Shown: one piece after another, positions 33,426 through 46,956 of the stretch
Layout of the letters: every line of letters begins with the position of its first letter
Position numbering within the stretch: the stretch's first letter is position 1
Assembly (NCBI RefSeq): GCF_037975245.1
Contig: NC_092571.1
Location: 23,813,564 to 23,877,563, forward strand
From: Apostichopus japonicus
Lineage: Eukaryota; Echinodermata; Holothuroidea; Aspidochirotida; Stichopodidae
Direction: 5' to 3'
DNA length: 64,000 bases
Notes under the pieces: generated by a model
The model's database searches: none
The model's input: only the letters and a program-made list of their open reading frames with translations
Told to the model about the DNA's origin: nothing
Translations under genes and position numbers: made by a program

Positions 33426-36339
33426 TCATTATTCGGAAAAGCGTGTGACGTCACAACTAGTTTATTGCCTCAAAGGTACCTTTACACTTAACAAAAATTA
33501 TGTAAGACAAGTTTAAACACAATACTAACTAACAGGTTTCCAATATTATCCGATGTTACTTTTATATCATTTTCTTTAAAAGAAAAGACAAAAGATATGA
33601 TATGATATGATATATGAATATAAAATGATTTAATGGGACCGCTGTATATGAGAAAGTGAATTATGTTCTCCCGGCCAGCTCTACCTGTTTCTTATTTTTC
33701 CTGGTGAACCTACTAACACCCTGCTCCCTCCCCCCCCCCCCCCCTCCCATATGCACCCGGTAAATTCATTTCAACCTATGACAGAATAACACAATGAAAA
33801 CATCTCTTTCAGTCGACAGATTTTAGTTTTAATAATATATATATAAAGATACAGATAACATTTTCAGTTTGCTTGCGACACACTTTAAAGCTAAAATTAA
33901 AATTGCATTTACATCATTTAAGATTTATATAACGAATAACGTAAACTAAGATATTACCACATAATTATATACTAGCGGCACATCTTCTCTACATATTTGA
34001 TAAAAATATTCTTTTACACAAAGTTACGGTCCTAAATTTGTAAAATTGCAAACATAATTATTTCTGATATTTGTTGACAGCAGTCGATATGATTTGATAT
34101 ATAAGAAATCTTGAACACAAATAAACACTAAAAAACGAAGATTTAATTATGTTGTTTTTCACTGAATTCGATCAACTTTTGGGGTCAAACTTAGTGATAT
34201 TTAGGTTCGTATGATAACGCTAATTAAATAGTATTACTATAGACCTTTTCCTTTCTTCAGCATAGATAACGTATCGTATGAATTATGCGTGATTTAGGCA
34301 ACGATATGTAACAGTCGGTAATGTATAATAAGCAACTTGGCCCTGATGCAGAAATAGAAATGGGCTCCCAAAGGAGAATCGACATTTAACCATGCCCAGT
34401 TATGGTTTGGGCTTGGGTGAGGAGTTCTTTTTTATATTCAGCACCTGTAGACTCGCAGATCTGACACTCTCATGCTTTGAGTTTGTGTTTGTGTATATTT
34501 CCACAATTAGAGTGGAGTAGTACAGAGTCAAGATAAAACAAGGTGTTGGAGGAGGATTCAAACAGCATTAGCGTGTACGAGCAGTCCCCCTTAATCAAGT
34601 TACACAATACAGATAAGCATAACACAACAATAGAGGAAAAGAACAAAGAAAATAAAAATGAAAATAAAAAAAAAGAAGTAATTAACAACCGTTTCGTTTG
34701 TATTCTCATTTAGGTGAGGAACGGGAGAGAACTTTTAGAACCTGTATTTGAACAGTATTTAAGACATAAATAGAAAATTAATAAAATCTTCTGCATGAGT
34801 TTAAAACTTTCTTCAGCCGATCAGTGGTCCTATTTTTTCGGTTCTTAAAACCGGTCCCTGAAGCCCAGAGAGTTCGCACCAGCCTTGTTACGTCACTGAT
34901 GACATTAGAAGGACATCCTCGTCAGAGCAATTAAGTATTATCGCCGATGTATAAATGCGCAAAGATATATTTATAATCATAGTACATTTATTATTGAACA
35001 CATTTATTTGAAGATATTTATTTAAATCAACACAACAGTCGATTTGTACGAGAAAGAGTTCAGACTTTGGGAGGAACATAACAGAAGGTCATGTGACCTT
35101 ATAAATATGATATTTAATTATGCATAAATAGGAAAAAGACAAAACAAATAAAACAATAAACAAAGAGAAAACAAAAAAACAACAACAACATCAAAATAGA
35201 GATAAGAGTTAAATGAGAAAACAACAATATGCAAGTTATACATATAGCTATATTAAGTATATAGTATTTAAGAACTTTCTGAACATAAACAATTATACGG
35301 CACTATATGCACTTAGGGAAGGGAATATATATAGTTTTGTCCCATGTTGTGCTGAGGGGAGGTAATTCTATATAAAAGGGTATAGAAAGGCTGTTGGGGA
35401 GGGGAGGGGTGGGGAGGGGTGGGGAGGGGGAAGGACGAGGAAAATGTCGAAAATGCAAATATGTACTGTATGATTCTAACTGAGCATAAATATCACAATA
35501 GCGGTAAATATCATATATAGATAGAGAGAGGGATTAGAGTTTATTATGATGGTAACTCTAAAAGCTTAGTATTCAATCATATTTGCTTAATTGGTGGCCC
35601 ACTTTCCACCTTTATGACCTTGGGGACACTCAAGTGGGGGAGGGGTGTCGTGGTCTGGGGAAAGGGGCTACGGGGAGGATGTTTCCCCAGTCCATTCTAT
35701 ACATTAGGATTTTATTTAATATGAATAAAGGTGCCTAGTTGCAAAGTGGATTTAAGCTAGTACTAGGAATTGTTAAGGAAATCAAATGCCATCTTGATAA
35801 CTTGATTAAATAAATAGATCAGATCGCCTTTTCTGGTACATGTAATTTGAAGAAATAAAATATCGGCAATTTGTTCTTTCACATTTTATTATTAATAACT
35901 ATAATTTTAGTTCTTAGTTTGTGATTCGGCAAATTTGACTTTTGGCAAGAAAGAATAAATATTTTTAATTATCATTGTTCGAAACAAAGAGGAAAACACG
36001 TTTGTTCAACCACTCCACCTCCCCCCCCCCCCTTACCCCTCCACACACACTCTGCCCATCAACACTGCATTCTGTATATATGTGAGCAACGAAGAGGGTA
36101 ATAAAATGACTGCAGTATTTCATTCATTCATATATACCGTATACGTGTCTTAACGAACCTCGGTGTTGCCCTCTGCATTAATATACTACTAGTTGCTGTT
36201 ATTTCCTTTACGTTCCCTTCTAATTCGGCTTTCTCCATCTCACCTCCTCACCCACGTCCTCCACCCACCCACCCCCCCCCCCTCTCTCTCTCCCTTGCTT
36301 TACTTTAAACATTAATGATAACATTATTACATTAAACAT
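33426..36339. other. intergenic, no gene seen
   Basis: AT-rich with poly-C near 33729, 36020 and 36271 and a G-rich tract (GGGGAGGGGTGGGGAGGGG) near 35397-35431 that could form a G-quadruplex. The open frame at 34470-34709 (-) is low-complexity Phe/Ser/Leu and unsupported. Confidence 0.4.
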
Positions 36340-36502
36340 TTAGATGTTGCCCGTTTTACTGGTCACAAGCTCTTTTGAAACGAACGGTGTGTTTTTCCTT
36401 TTCTTTTCCTTCTTCTTGAACCCCTCTTTGTTATTCGAATGTTTCTGTATTGATTGAGTGGTAAAGTACGCCATTGTAAATCCTTGCCCAAGTTCTATCA
36501 AC
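36340..36502 (-). CDS. PRRT3/4-like last exon
   Basis: Excellent acceptor (TTTTTTCTCTTGTCTTTCAA + CAG). The first G completes Arg421 in frame. LIELGQGFTMAYFTTQ finishes the last helix as in the vertebrate proteins, followed by a Lys-rich tail and TAA at 36342-36340. Confidence 0.75.
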
Positions 36503-37134
36503 CTGTTGAAAGACAAGAGAAAAAACAAAAGTGAATTGGCATAGAGAAAATTAAAATCCTTTATCAGCCTCGGAAGAGGAAAGAAAACATACTGGAAAAG
36601 CGAAACGATTTACGGTTTTCCAAGCTTTGTCTGGGAAGGGAAAGAAACGGAAGGGAGGGTAGGGGAAGAGAAGGGAACAAACTTTTACAACATCATTGAA
36701 TTCTGCAAGTTTTACAATACTACAGATCTTTTTGTTTTTAATAATTCAGTCATAATCTTGCTTCTAAAATGTCTCTAGCGACCTACATTTCATGAATCAA
36801 ATCATTATTCTCTCCTTCTCTCTCTTGTTTTTAGCCATTTTAATTTTTGCTGGTTCTTTGTTACATTTGCTTTTTTCTTTCTCTTGATATTTTCTCTCAC
36901 GTTTGGCTTTGCCTGACAAAGTCTTATGGAATTAAAATCAACTATTATATCATGTTTTATCCTTGAAATGACGTTTACGAGCATAATTGGAAAGATTTTT
37001 GTTACGCCATCTGTTGGATATTATTGATTTAATATAATTAGTCATGTTTTAAATCGTTAACAAAAACTAAAGCCGTTTGGAGCCGAGAATGTCCTTGTAA
37101 ATGTAAATACCATCGTGCTGTGTTTCCATGGGGA

Positions 37135-37218
<84 letters not shown>

Positions 37219-40200
37219 ACAATCCATTGAGTAAACAATTTGTGTTTTTTTGTGGCTGATTAAACAAAGCAGAATATGATTCTTATCAATTTACTTGCAG
37301 AAATTAACAATTGTGAAATGATAATAGAAAAACTTTCTTCTTCGTCAAGCTCACATCCGCTGCAACAACCTTTTGTTTCCACATAAAAGTGATTGATGGA
37401 AGGGGTGTGGGTGGGGGTGGGGCAGGTCCTGTCAGTTTCTAGCGGGAGGAGGGGGGATGCCGTTTTAAGCCGTTTTAACATTTTACCTCCCAATTCTACT
37501 TAAGGGTAATATACTCTACTTAAATTTAAGTGAAATAGAATTCGACTTAAGTAAAATGTATTTCACTTAAGTGAAATAGAATTTCCACTTAAAGTAGAAT
37601 ACAAATGTTCTTTTTTCTTAAGTGGAATGCCATTTCACTTAAGTAGAATTGTATATCACTAAGGGTAGGATATAATTTCACTTCAGCTTAATTGAATTCT
37701 ACTTAAGTGAAATGGCATTTTATTTAAGTCAACAATATGGCCTATATTTTACTGAAATAGAATTCCAATTAAGTAGAATTGAGTTCTAATTAAGTTGAAT
37801 TGAATTCGGCTGAAGTATAATACTATTTGACTTGAGTGAAACTGAATTCTATTTAAGTGAACCTATATTCTACACGTTTTCGAAGTAACAGTTGCTATGG
37901 AGATATCAATGTAAACAATAGTAGGGGAAAGATCATTTTGTCTATATAATATTCAGTTCGAGTATAGATATTTTACGTTTGGAATAATTTCTTTATGTGT
38001 GATTGGTTCACATGTTTACAACTTGTCATGTGCGTTCACCACTTCTCGTCTGTCTGTCTTTCTCTCGAATAGTAGATATATTTACATATTTCATGCACTT
38101 AGCAACATACGTTGCCCAATCTGAGTGTTAATAACGTTTGGCGGGTTAAGTTCTGATCCGTTGGGCATACGCTTGAAGTACACGTTATATCTAGTGTTAC
38201 ATCGTTGCGGTAAAAATATGCGAAAAGACGTTTCAAAACAGAAATATCAGTACTTAATAGCTGCAGTTTGCTTTGGTTTATAACACAGGTGGGCAACGTG
38301 TTGCCCGCGGGTCGTGTGCGGCACTAGGACAAAAAGTTTACGCGACCCAGACGGCCTTAGATTGGAAGACATTGGCAGACAGGCATATTTAGCATGGAGA
38401 GTTTGTATATATTGTGATTTCAACTTTAACAGCTGGTCACCACCGCGCAGAGCCAGTTGATCCCTCAATTATCACGTATGTCCAATGTACCACGGGAGTC
38501 GGTACGGTACATCTTAAAAGTGTTACGGCGCTTCCGGGATACTGGCCCAAAGTTTCATTGCGACACGCCACTGAACCAATTTCGAGCCCCACCAATGGTT
38601 CAAAAATGTTATATCACGTGTCGTTCTGACCAAGAAAAATGTTAGACACAAAACCGATCTAAGAAAATCGAATCAGCACAAACACATTTGACTGGCTCGT
38701 AATGTACTCAAAATATTACCCGATTTCAAAAGATAATAATAAATTATGTGCCCCATCAAGTTTATGTAATGTTTAAAGTTTTTGCCTATTTTGGTTATTC
38801 CTTTCTCTCTCTCTCTCCTCACCCCTCCCTCCGTCCCTACCCCCCCCCCCCCTCCTTCCGTCCCACCCTCCATGATGCTGAAGTGGGTGAGAGATAATGA
38901 GATCTTAACTAAGGAACACAAATATAAATCACTTAATGTGTTGTGTTAAAGTTATCACAGACCTGACCAGTTTTAATCTTTCTAACATATTTCGGAGTAA
39001 TTGTAGAGGAGACCTGTTTAAAATCTCTGAATATTTTATCAGATCTCTTTTTGCTTGTCTCCTTCTTCTTGTTCATTTCTGACCTGGTTTCACTGTTGTC
39101 TGTGGCTTGACTTTCCCTCAACGTCCACAGACACTATAACATACGTTGCGGAAGAATGAATACTCTGAAAACGACTTAACCAAGTCTTATCTGAATAACA
39201 ATTAACTCATAAATGACCACAACATGGCAAAGACCTAGATAATTATGTTAGGGTTGCCTTTAATGGTAATTTCGTTTTTTAAATAACTCTAGTTTTTCTT
39301 TTCATTTTAAAATGGAAAGAATCGTACATCTATAAGAACTAAAAGAAATGTTAAATTTCCAAGACAAAAAAGGAAATATCCTTTTAATTTAATATCGGCA
39401 ACCAATAAGTTCGTCGATTTAGGTGTTGAAGGACAAAGTTAACCAAATTAAGAACCTGTCAAACATATATGGAATAAAACAAAGCAATACATTAACCATT
39501 GATATATATTTCATTCCATGCCACTGATTTTTGGGGAAAATTAAAAGAAAGTTTCAGATTTTTAAGTCTTTCAGGTGATATGTTTAACATTTACAGTGGA
39601 ATACAAATTTTCTTTATTAGATTGTGTCGTCAAAGTTACGTCATACAGAAGGCAATCGAATTTTAGTTTTAATATTTTAACGGTTGATTAGGACAATTTT
39701 TAAACACAGAGTTTGTTCTTAAAGCAATTAGTATTATAGAAATTAGGCAACCGAGCATTTTATATAAACTTCGCCGACCAAATCAATGTCAAACATGTGG
39801 TTTATATTGGTAAAGTTTAAAGGTTAATAAAAGAAATTTGACAATTTTAAAGTTTCTTAGGTTATATGAAGAATGTAATAAGATATGAAAGATTAACCTC
39901 CGCGCCACTTTACACGCCGATGTGCTCTTGTTTCTTTTATCTATATATATTATATAATCGAATATATAAGTATGAATAGCCCCCCCCCCCCAGAAAAATG
40001 GGGAGGGGGTTTAACCGGGTATTACAATCACCACCATATGTTTTAGTAAATTTTACCCATGACCCATGTGAGAGGAAATCCATTTCCGTTAGCAACTCTT
40101 TCAACCAATCAAAAAATTGAAAATAAAAATACTTTGTCATTTGAGAGACGAAATCTGGCCTTTAAACTCTGTATGATAAGCTATCAGCTAAGCTAAAAAT

Positions 40201-42003
40201 TTTTAAAAAATACTAAGATAAATTCAAAGGGTTTTCAATTAATTTTCTACAAAAGCCAGAAAAAAACGTCGGTTGAGGTAACTGACCAAACAGTCCAGTG
40301 GCGTGCACATGATATCAAAGGTTGAGGGGGGATGGAAGCATTCCCCGACTGTTTAAGGTATGGGGGATGGTCATTTGTGGCATGGCCAGAGGCGCATGAA
40401 GGATTTTATAAAGGAGGGGGGCTGCAGGCAACGGGAATCTGTAATGTCGCAGCTATGTATACGTACTAATTTCTTTGGTGAAGGGGGAGGGGAGGGGGCG
40501 TTAGGTCAATTCCTGTCAATCCATGAAATGAATTTAGCGCATGTTTGCTCTGAGGTAATGTTGTTTGTGACGGTGTGCGTGTGTGTGTGTGTGTGTGTGT
40601 TTTGAAGTAATTACGATAAATATGAAAGAAATTTGACTTTATTAGAAAATATTAATTCAATTTATATATGAATACTAAAGTACATGATTGGTTTAATTAA
40701 AAGATAAATTTTATAAGCAGATAAAAAAAATCAATACACACCTGAAGCAAGTGTTGAATATATAGATAGCGGTGGCAGTCATTCTCCATTCGCAGTAATA
40801 GATCATGAGCCCTCTAATTATGACGAATGTGTTTAAAACCACGCAGATTGCATTCAAAAATGCGGTGATTTTGGCGATCCTTAACACTTTCCTTGTTAAC
40901 TTGACTCGGAAAGCTAGTCGAGTGGTGTTAGCCTCTGATTTCGTAGTTGTAAATCGATTGAGAACTTTAGATCGTAACCGGGATATCCCACTTTCTTGAG
41001 ATTCATATTTCTTCTCGAATCCATCCTCACCGCATTCTTCAGCAGATTTCTTTCCCATCTGAATACCGGCAGAATCGGTTAAAGTTCCATTTTCTGCTAC
41101 ATTTTCATCACATCGCGATGTCTCATTTTCATTGTCGATCGATACCGATTTGTCAACATCGTCGAGGACAGTCGGTCGTTGAGGATCTCCTCTACCGGGA
41201 ACGTCCTTTACAGATTGCTGCGGCGTCGATTGATTGCTGAAATTCTGATAATTAACCGCCCCTACCGTCGTCACAACGGTTGAAACACCGTAGCTAACAC
41301 TCTCTTTCTCTTTCATTTCCGCTAAAACTCCAGACGATTTCCTCTCCGCTTTTGTCAGTTTCGTCGCAAAAATGATGAAGGTGAAGATCAGTAAAACTCC
41401 CCAAAGGACGAAAAAACCGTGACAGATAAGCAACATCAGCACAAAACTATCCAATATCTCAATCAAAGTAACCGCGATTATCACGGCTATGAAATGAACG
41501 ATTATAATGAAGATTAATACGATTTTATTGTGCAATACTTTTGACGAAGATCTCGCTTTGAGTCTACTCGCTTCGTATAGAATCAGGCACATCAAGCCGA
41601 AACCCCCGGTTAGACACGGGTATGCCAAATTGGATAGAATATTCTCGATGATTTTCCACGGTACACCGGTATCGTACCAGAACTGTAGATAAAGATACAT
41701 GTATAGTGTTCTTGAAAAGCCGAGGATAAAAAGCAGTATCTTAATCGCGAGGATACATGACTGGATGTTGGAGACTTTCTTAGGGGCTGAACTACGCCTA
41801 AAATAGAGCGAGATGGAATAGAGGGCGTAGCACGCCAAACAGAAATAGACCAGTCCAAGAATGTAATAGTGAAGACTCCACAACAGAAGCCAAGGCTTTG
41901 GTGGGGCTTCCCTTTGTGGCTCTAGCATGTCATCAGGTGCGTCAAGTTTCTCCTCGCTATCCTTGTCGTACCATGAAGTATTTCTGCTTTCGACAGATTC
42001 CAT
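36340..42003 (-). CDS. PRRT3/PRRT4-like multi-pass membrane protein (gene model)
   Basis: Two coding exons, 42003-40742 and 36502-36340, encode 474 residues. The ATG at 42003 is chosen because an in-frame stop lies upstream, and a strong acceptor (TTTTCTCTTTTCAAG, ending 42057) shows a non-coding 5' exon. Helices lie near residues 38-67, 80-105, 122-145, 160-183, 187-213, 384-405 and 409-436, with a long polar Ser/Asp/Glu-rich cytosolic loop at about 214-375. LGFSRTLYMYL and YPCLTGGFGLMCL resemble the membrane domain of vertebrate proline-rich transmembrane proteins 3 and 4. The large proline-rich ectodomain of those proteins is absent. The 4.2-kb intron falls inside the last helix (NTCF-R-LIELGQGF), and the tail is basic (KKKEKKRK). 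Function of the family is poorly known, so the role here is open. Confidence 0.75.
37139..37213. repeat. (AT)n microsatellite
   Basis: About 37 uninterrupted AT units inside the PRRT-like intron. Confidence 0.95.
37495..37875. repeat. array of self-complementary ACTTAAGT/GAATTC words
   Basis: About 380 bp built from ACTTAAGT, TTTCACTTAAGTGAAAT and AGAATTCTACTTAAGTAGAA variants in both orientations with irregular spacing. Nearly every word is a palindrome, so the two strands read alike. It lies in the PRRT-like intron. No terminal repeats or duplications were found. Confidence 0.8.
40577..40602 (+). repeat. (GT)n microsatellite
   Basis: About eleven GT units. Confidence 0.9.
40742..42003 (-). 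CDS. PRRT3/4-like exon with ATG, first six helices
   Basis: Codes residues 1-420 plus two bases of Arg421, ending ACTTGCTTCAG|GTGTGT. Read-through past this donor gives ten codons and a stop, which would cut the last helix short. Confidence 0.85.
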
Positions 42004-42047
42004 TTTTTCCTCCTTTCTATTGCACTAATTAAATTCCTTGTAACTGG

Positions 42048-42080
42048 TAGTTGATGCTTGAAAAGAGAAAAAGAAAAATT
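42048..42080 (-). promoter_or_regulatory. splice acceptor before the PRRT-like start exon
   Basis: On the minus strand a pyrimidine tract, TTTTTCTTTTTCTCTTTTCA, runs into AAG, with the AG at 42058-42057. Fifty-three bases of 5' UTR follow, containing an in-frame TAG, then the ATG. An upstream non-coding exon is implied but not located. Confidence 0.6.
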
Positions 42081-45000
42081 TGAAATGTATTGATTTTTTT
42101 ATATTTTTTTTTATAACTTTGTCAGAAAATAATATTTAACTGAGATTAGAAGGGGGGGGGGGGCATTCGAGATGGGTAGAGGGTTAGCGAGTATGGTTAG
42201 GGGTAGGTGAAAGGAGGTAGACCAGCAGAGGTTCTCTTCCAGAAATTCTGGGATGGACTTTTGTGGTGGTCGATTAGGGTTCAGTTTAATGTCTTGCCAA
42301 TAGGGATATCATACTGCTCTGGCTTCCCTACAATGATGGTACGGCAGTTCTATTTATGTTGAACTTATAATTAAAATCACCGTAATCTGTTTGAAATACT
42401 AAAATAAATTACTCTAAAAACGAATACTTTACATATGTTGCCAATTTTAACCTTCTGTGTGGCATTTTAAGTTCTTGTTATGGTTGTCGTCACAATAAGA
42501 CCCCCAAAAAATAAATAATAATAATAATAATATTAATAATAATAATAATAATATTTATAATAATAATAATAATTAATAACAGCAACGAAAAATAATTTCA
42601 GTGTTTCGTAGGTAAATATTTAGATTTAAATTTACTGTGTATGTATCTATGCATGTATACATACTTTTATTTATAGCTTCTGATCTTATGATATTTTCTT
42701 TTAATAAAAAGTGAAAAGTGAAAAAAATGTTATGGTTATATCATAGTGGAAGTTTTCCTAATGGCCTATATCACACATAAATATTAATTATATTATTAAC
42801 ATTATCCAATGTATCGAACACCCAACAGCTATACCCGTCTTCCTTTAACTACAACCCCCTACCCCCCACCACCTCCCTCTCCTCGTTACCCCACCAGTTC
42901 ATAATTGCTTTCTTACCCCTTCAGGTTAATAAAGCGAAAGTAGAAACGACGAATAAAAAGTGACGTTATATAATTTACTATATAAACAATACGAATAATA
43001 ATGGTATGAATCTTTCAATATTTGAGGCCAAAAATTGTAACAACAAAACATTACATATATATGATTTTCTTTCATGTGCTTTCGTTATGGGCTAAACAAT
43101 GTTCCAATAACACAATTCTGCTTGAAGAAAAAAAGTGTTTTAAACGGACTTTTTTTATAGTTCGATTGTTCAATTTTTGAGTTGCAATATATGTGACGAT
43201 GAACGATGGTTTAATTAAAATAACATTAAACTGGGCTACTCAGTGAAACTAAACCAGGCGATAAGATCCCATATGTCTCGACAGTGATGAGAAGGAAAGC
43301 GTGACAATTAATTATCAATTTTAAGGAGAACTCATTGCTTTTACTCCGTTTTTAATACTTTTTCTTCATTGATACATATTAGGTGGAAAAAAACGAAAAA
43401 AAAAAACCTTTGGCTTCTCTTGAAATTCCTTCTTTGCAACAGCTTTCTAGGTTAAATATATATCGAAGGAAACTTTTGTGGGAGCCCAGTGGCGTCGCCA
43501 GACATTTCACTCTTGGGGGCACAGCACTTCCTTAGGAGAGGGGCACCATATTTATTGGTGAATGCCGTCCTGGGGGAGGGATCTAAGGTTGCCCCCTCCC
43601 CTTCCAGAAATTTTAATTAATTAAGGGTCCTTAGATGCAATCTGTTGCTATATTTTGCAACTTGAAGTATATCTTTATGTTCAAGAATCGTCGGGCTGAG
43701 TCTGTCCGATATTTATGTTTTTAATTGAGGTAAATAAAGGTTTTGTTTTGAGTATTTTTTAACACTACAAATCGCATCTGGGGGCACCTGGGGGGCACGA
43801 TTTTTTTTGGAAGGGTACGAGCCATAATACTTGTCTGGAACGCTCCTTTAAGGTTTAATGGATGCGTTTTCACGGTCCACTGGTTATAAATGTTACAGTC
43901 CATTGTTTTGTGAAGCCTCACATTCTCAAAAAGACATGTGCTTTTCTAATCTCATATGAACCCGTCAAGCACTCTTATAACTGGCAGACAACGTTAAGTC
44001 TCCTAGACAAATTACACTGTTAACAAGTCTTGAGTTTTCCTTTTGAGGTGTGTGTTGCACCCGATGAACTGATCGAGTCACCTGTACGATAGACTAAAGA
44101 ATCCAGTCACTTATATGAACGAGCCTCCAATGTTTTAAAGGGCCATTTCTAATAAGAAAAATAGTACGGTACATTACAACCTGGAGTGATAGCAATGATT
44201 TCGTAACGGTGTACAACATATCAGAATTCATTTTGTGCCTACAGTACAAGCTTTTAAATGTCAAACGTAGTCAGGAAATCTGTTATCTATTATCTACGCT
44301 TGACGTAATGGAAGTCCCACCTGTTACGGGAGTCTATATGGGCCATCTGTTGCAGCCAACAGAAAAAAAAAAATCCTGGGATCTTTTTTTTATATATTTT
44401 TTTATTGGCTATTCCGACACAACCGATATTTGGCTGCGTAAATGAAAAAGAACGGTCATGAAAAGTAAGTTGCGTTCTTGGGGAAATTAAATATCTGATG
44501 CAAGAACTACTAATAAAATAGATTCAAAATGTGATTCTCTGTTCATGTAATGCATAGCATTGAACTTGCACATGATTTCAACGGTATGGTGGGCCGGAGG
44601 GAGGGAGGATTCTAAATTGCCACCAACTGGGTTAGGTATAGGGGCATAAACGTTATGGAAATGCATCCTGGGCCCCGAGGAATGGTCTAATAATTTCCCA
44701 TTGAATTTCAAAAATACCCCGACTGAACGTTCAGGGGGGCGGGGGGGGGGGGAACTCGCCCTTCGCAAGTCAGAATGAGAGATAAAGAGCTATAGACGAA
44801 ACATTGAAAATACAACCGATTGTTCCTTTAAAAAAATTGTTGATAACATCTGTCTGTTTCAATATCCTCTCCCTGGTGTAGATGAGATTTAATAATAAAG
44901 GAAAGGCAATTAACTGAAGTGAGGAGCCAATGTCGAGAAAAAAATTATACAGCAGGTGGTAATCCATCAACGTCACGTTAGGATACATGTGCTTTACAAG

Positions 45001-46956
45001 TTACTTTACGAGTGTAAAACAGGAAGTACAAAAGTGTAGGCTTGTAAAGCCTTGTATAACTTGAACCGTGTTTATATTAACTTCTTCGGTGTCGTTTATA
45101 CCTATATTATATACATCAATCTATCTGTCTTGTTTATTTCATTTGTTTTGTAGCTGACGCTGCGATGTACAAATATTTGAATAAGAGTAAAACAAATAAA
45201 ACTGAAAGTAAATGGAAAAAGCAAATTAACAGGCGAAAACGAAAGTAGTATTATGAACTCCGAGGCCGAGACAGAAAGTGAGGAAATGCTCATACTTGTG
45301 TTCGGTATCATGCAAGAAGTAAACACAATAAGTAAACTAAATATCAAGTGTCTGTGAATAACAGGTCAAGTTTTGTTACTGTATCACCATTTACAAAAAT
45401 CGCATATTTTTTATTTTCTTCTTGTATTCCTTACAAATGTTAGCCTACATGATCTTTGTGAGATATGACCAATGTACTGAAACCGATGTTAATTATGGAT
45501 AAGAAGTATGTTTTTATTTATGTTTGATTATTTTTGTATATATACAACAGCATCGTAAACAGTCTCAAAAAAAAAAACGCCGAACTGAAATTTCAACATT
45601 TACAAAAACTATTTGTCATTGTATACTGAAAGCAATATAACCAATGCTAGTCAATAATGCATAGCGAAAAGGTCAAGGAACGCCGAAATATGTCATCTTC
45701 AAATTATTTTCCAACAATTGACGAGACTATTCTAACTGACTTATTCTCATCATTCAGCATTTTTCTCTTCTCTCCTTTTTTCTCTCTTTTTTTTAAAATT
45801 TATTTTATTTTATGTTTTGCTTTTTCCATCTGGCAATCCTTCACGGTTGAAAGTGTCAGGGCAAAGATAATTGAAAGGTGTTAAAAGAAAAGTTAGGAGA
45901 CGCAATATTTTAAAAAAAGGGCTGCAATGGTCTGTGTCCATGTACTCTGTGAACATGGGTTAAATCTTGAAATATGTAGGGTTTATGACAAACGTCGATC
46001 GCGTGGTAACTTGACAAAGTGTATCATATCACATCACTCAAATAGTTACGAAAGAAGGTATTCAAGGGTGACTCTGGGCACAAAATTAGATTTGGTCATT
46101 CAAGACACACTGTTTTCAGCCCAGGTTTCGATTCCTATAACATTTTCAACTTTTGAGAAATGAACCCTTTAAAGAAGTGAGGTTCATTATATAAAGTGAC
46201 TGGACTATTTAGTCTAATACACAGAAAATTAGGTCAGTTCCTCGAATGCATCTCAAAAATATAATAGGAAAACATAAGACTTTTCATGCCCGGAAATGAA
46301 GTGTTTACAATACATTAAACAATTATTGTTTGCCAAGGATAAATGTAGTTGAAAGATGTTCTGTTATGGAGATGAAGGAACATATTTTGATTGCGTGATT
46401 AGATTTGATAAAACAATGGGTTAAAATTAAACATTAATATCTGCACTAAGGATTCGATGTCACCATCCTTTTAAACCTTCAAAGAGCATTCCAGAGTTTT
46501 ATCATATTTTTAAGGGTGAGTATAGCTTGAAAACTTCGATAGTATATATACAGAAACATTAAGAAGCACTCATTTTTTCTCTGCTTTTCTTGGTCTATAA
46601 CATATGAAGACTAAAATTTCTACCTAAGGTCATCTTTTAAGGAGGGGGAGGAATTGATATTGTCGTATGATGGATGACGTCACTAATAATCGCCAATGGT
46701 CATCAGGTTCATCCAACGACAAGCGTTATGCAGACCGCATCATGTTGTGCACGTGACACTCACAAGCGAATGATGTAGACTTGTGCAGGGTATGGGAAGG
46801 TCAATGGTGACATTACCTAAACATTAGCTGTGCGTTGATATGATGGTTAAAACTACTGCACAATCAACGAAACTTTATCCTTTTGAAAACATGCGACTAC
46901 ATTTTCAATGTATGACGTATTACGTGACATGTGCAAATACGCTTGCGCAGAATATT
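42081..46956. other. gene-free region with repeats
   Basis: (AAT)n lies near 42516-42575 and poly-G near 42152 and 44745. A hAT-like 5' end CAGTGGCGTCGCCAG occurs near 43489 with no partner found. 44586-44775 resembles the G-rich hAT MITE at 21688 (shared CTTCGCAAGTCAGA). No exon was recognised. Confidence 0.4.

Noticed and set aside
34470-34709. Secreted protein with signal-like start (minus strand)
   Set aside because: Low-complexity T-rich composition, no splice sites or similarity.
38933-39121. Extra exon of the PRRT-like gene (Lys-rich frame)
   Set aside because: Its only phase-compatible acceptor (GTTGAG) is poor, it would leave the last helix unfinished, and the exon at 36502 fits far better.
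40297-40320. hAT-like 5' end CAGTGGCGTGCACATG
   Set aside because: No matching right end or duplication found nearby, so no element was called.
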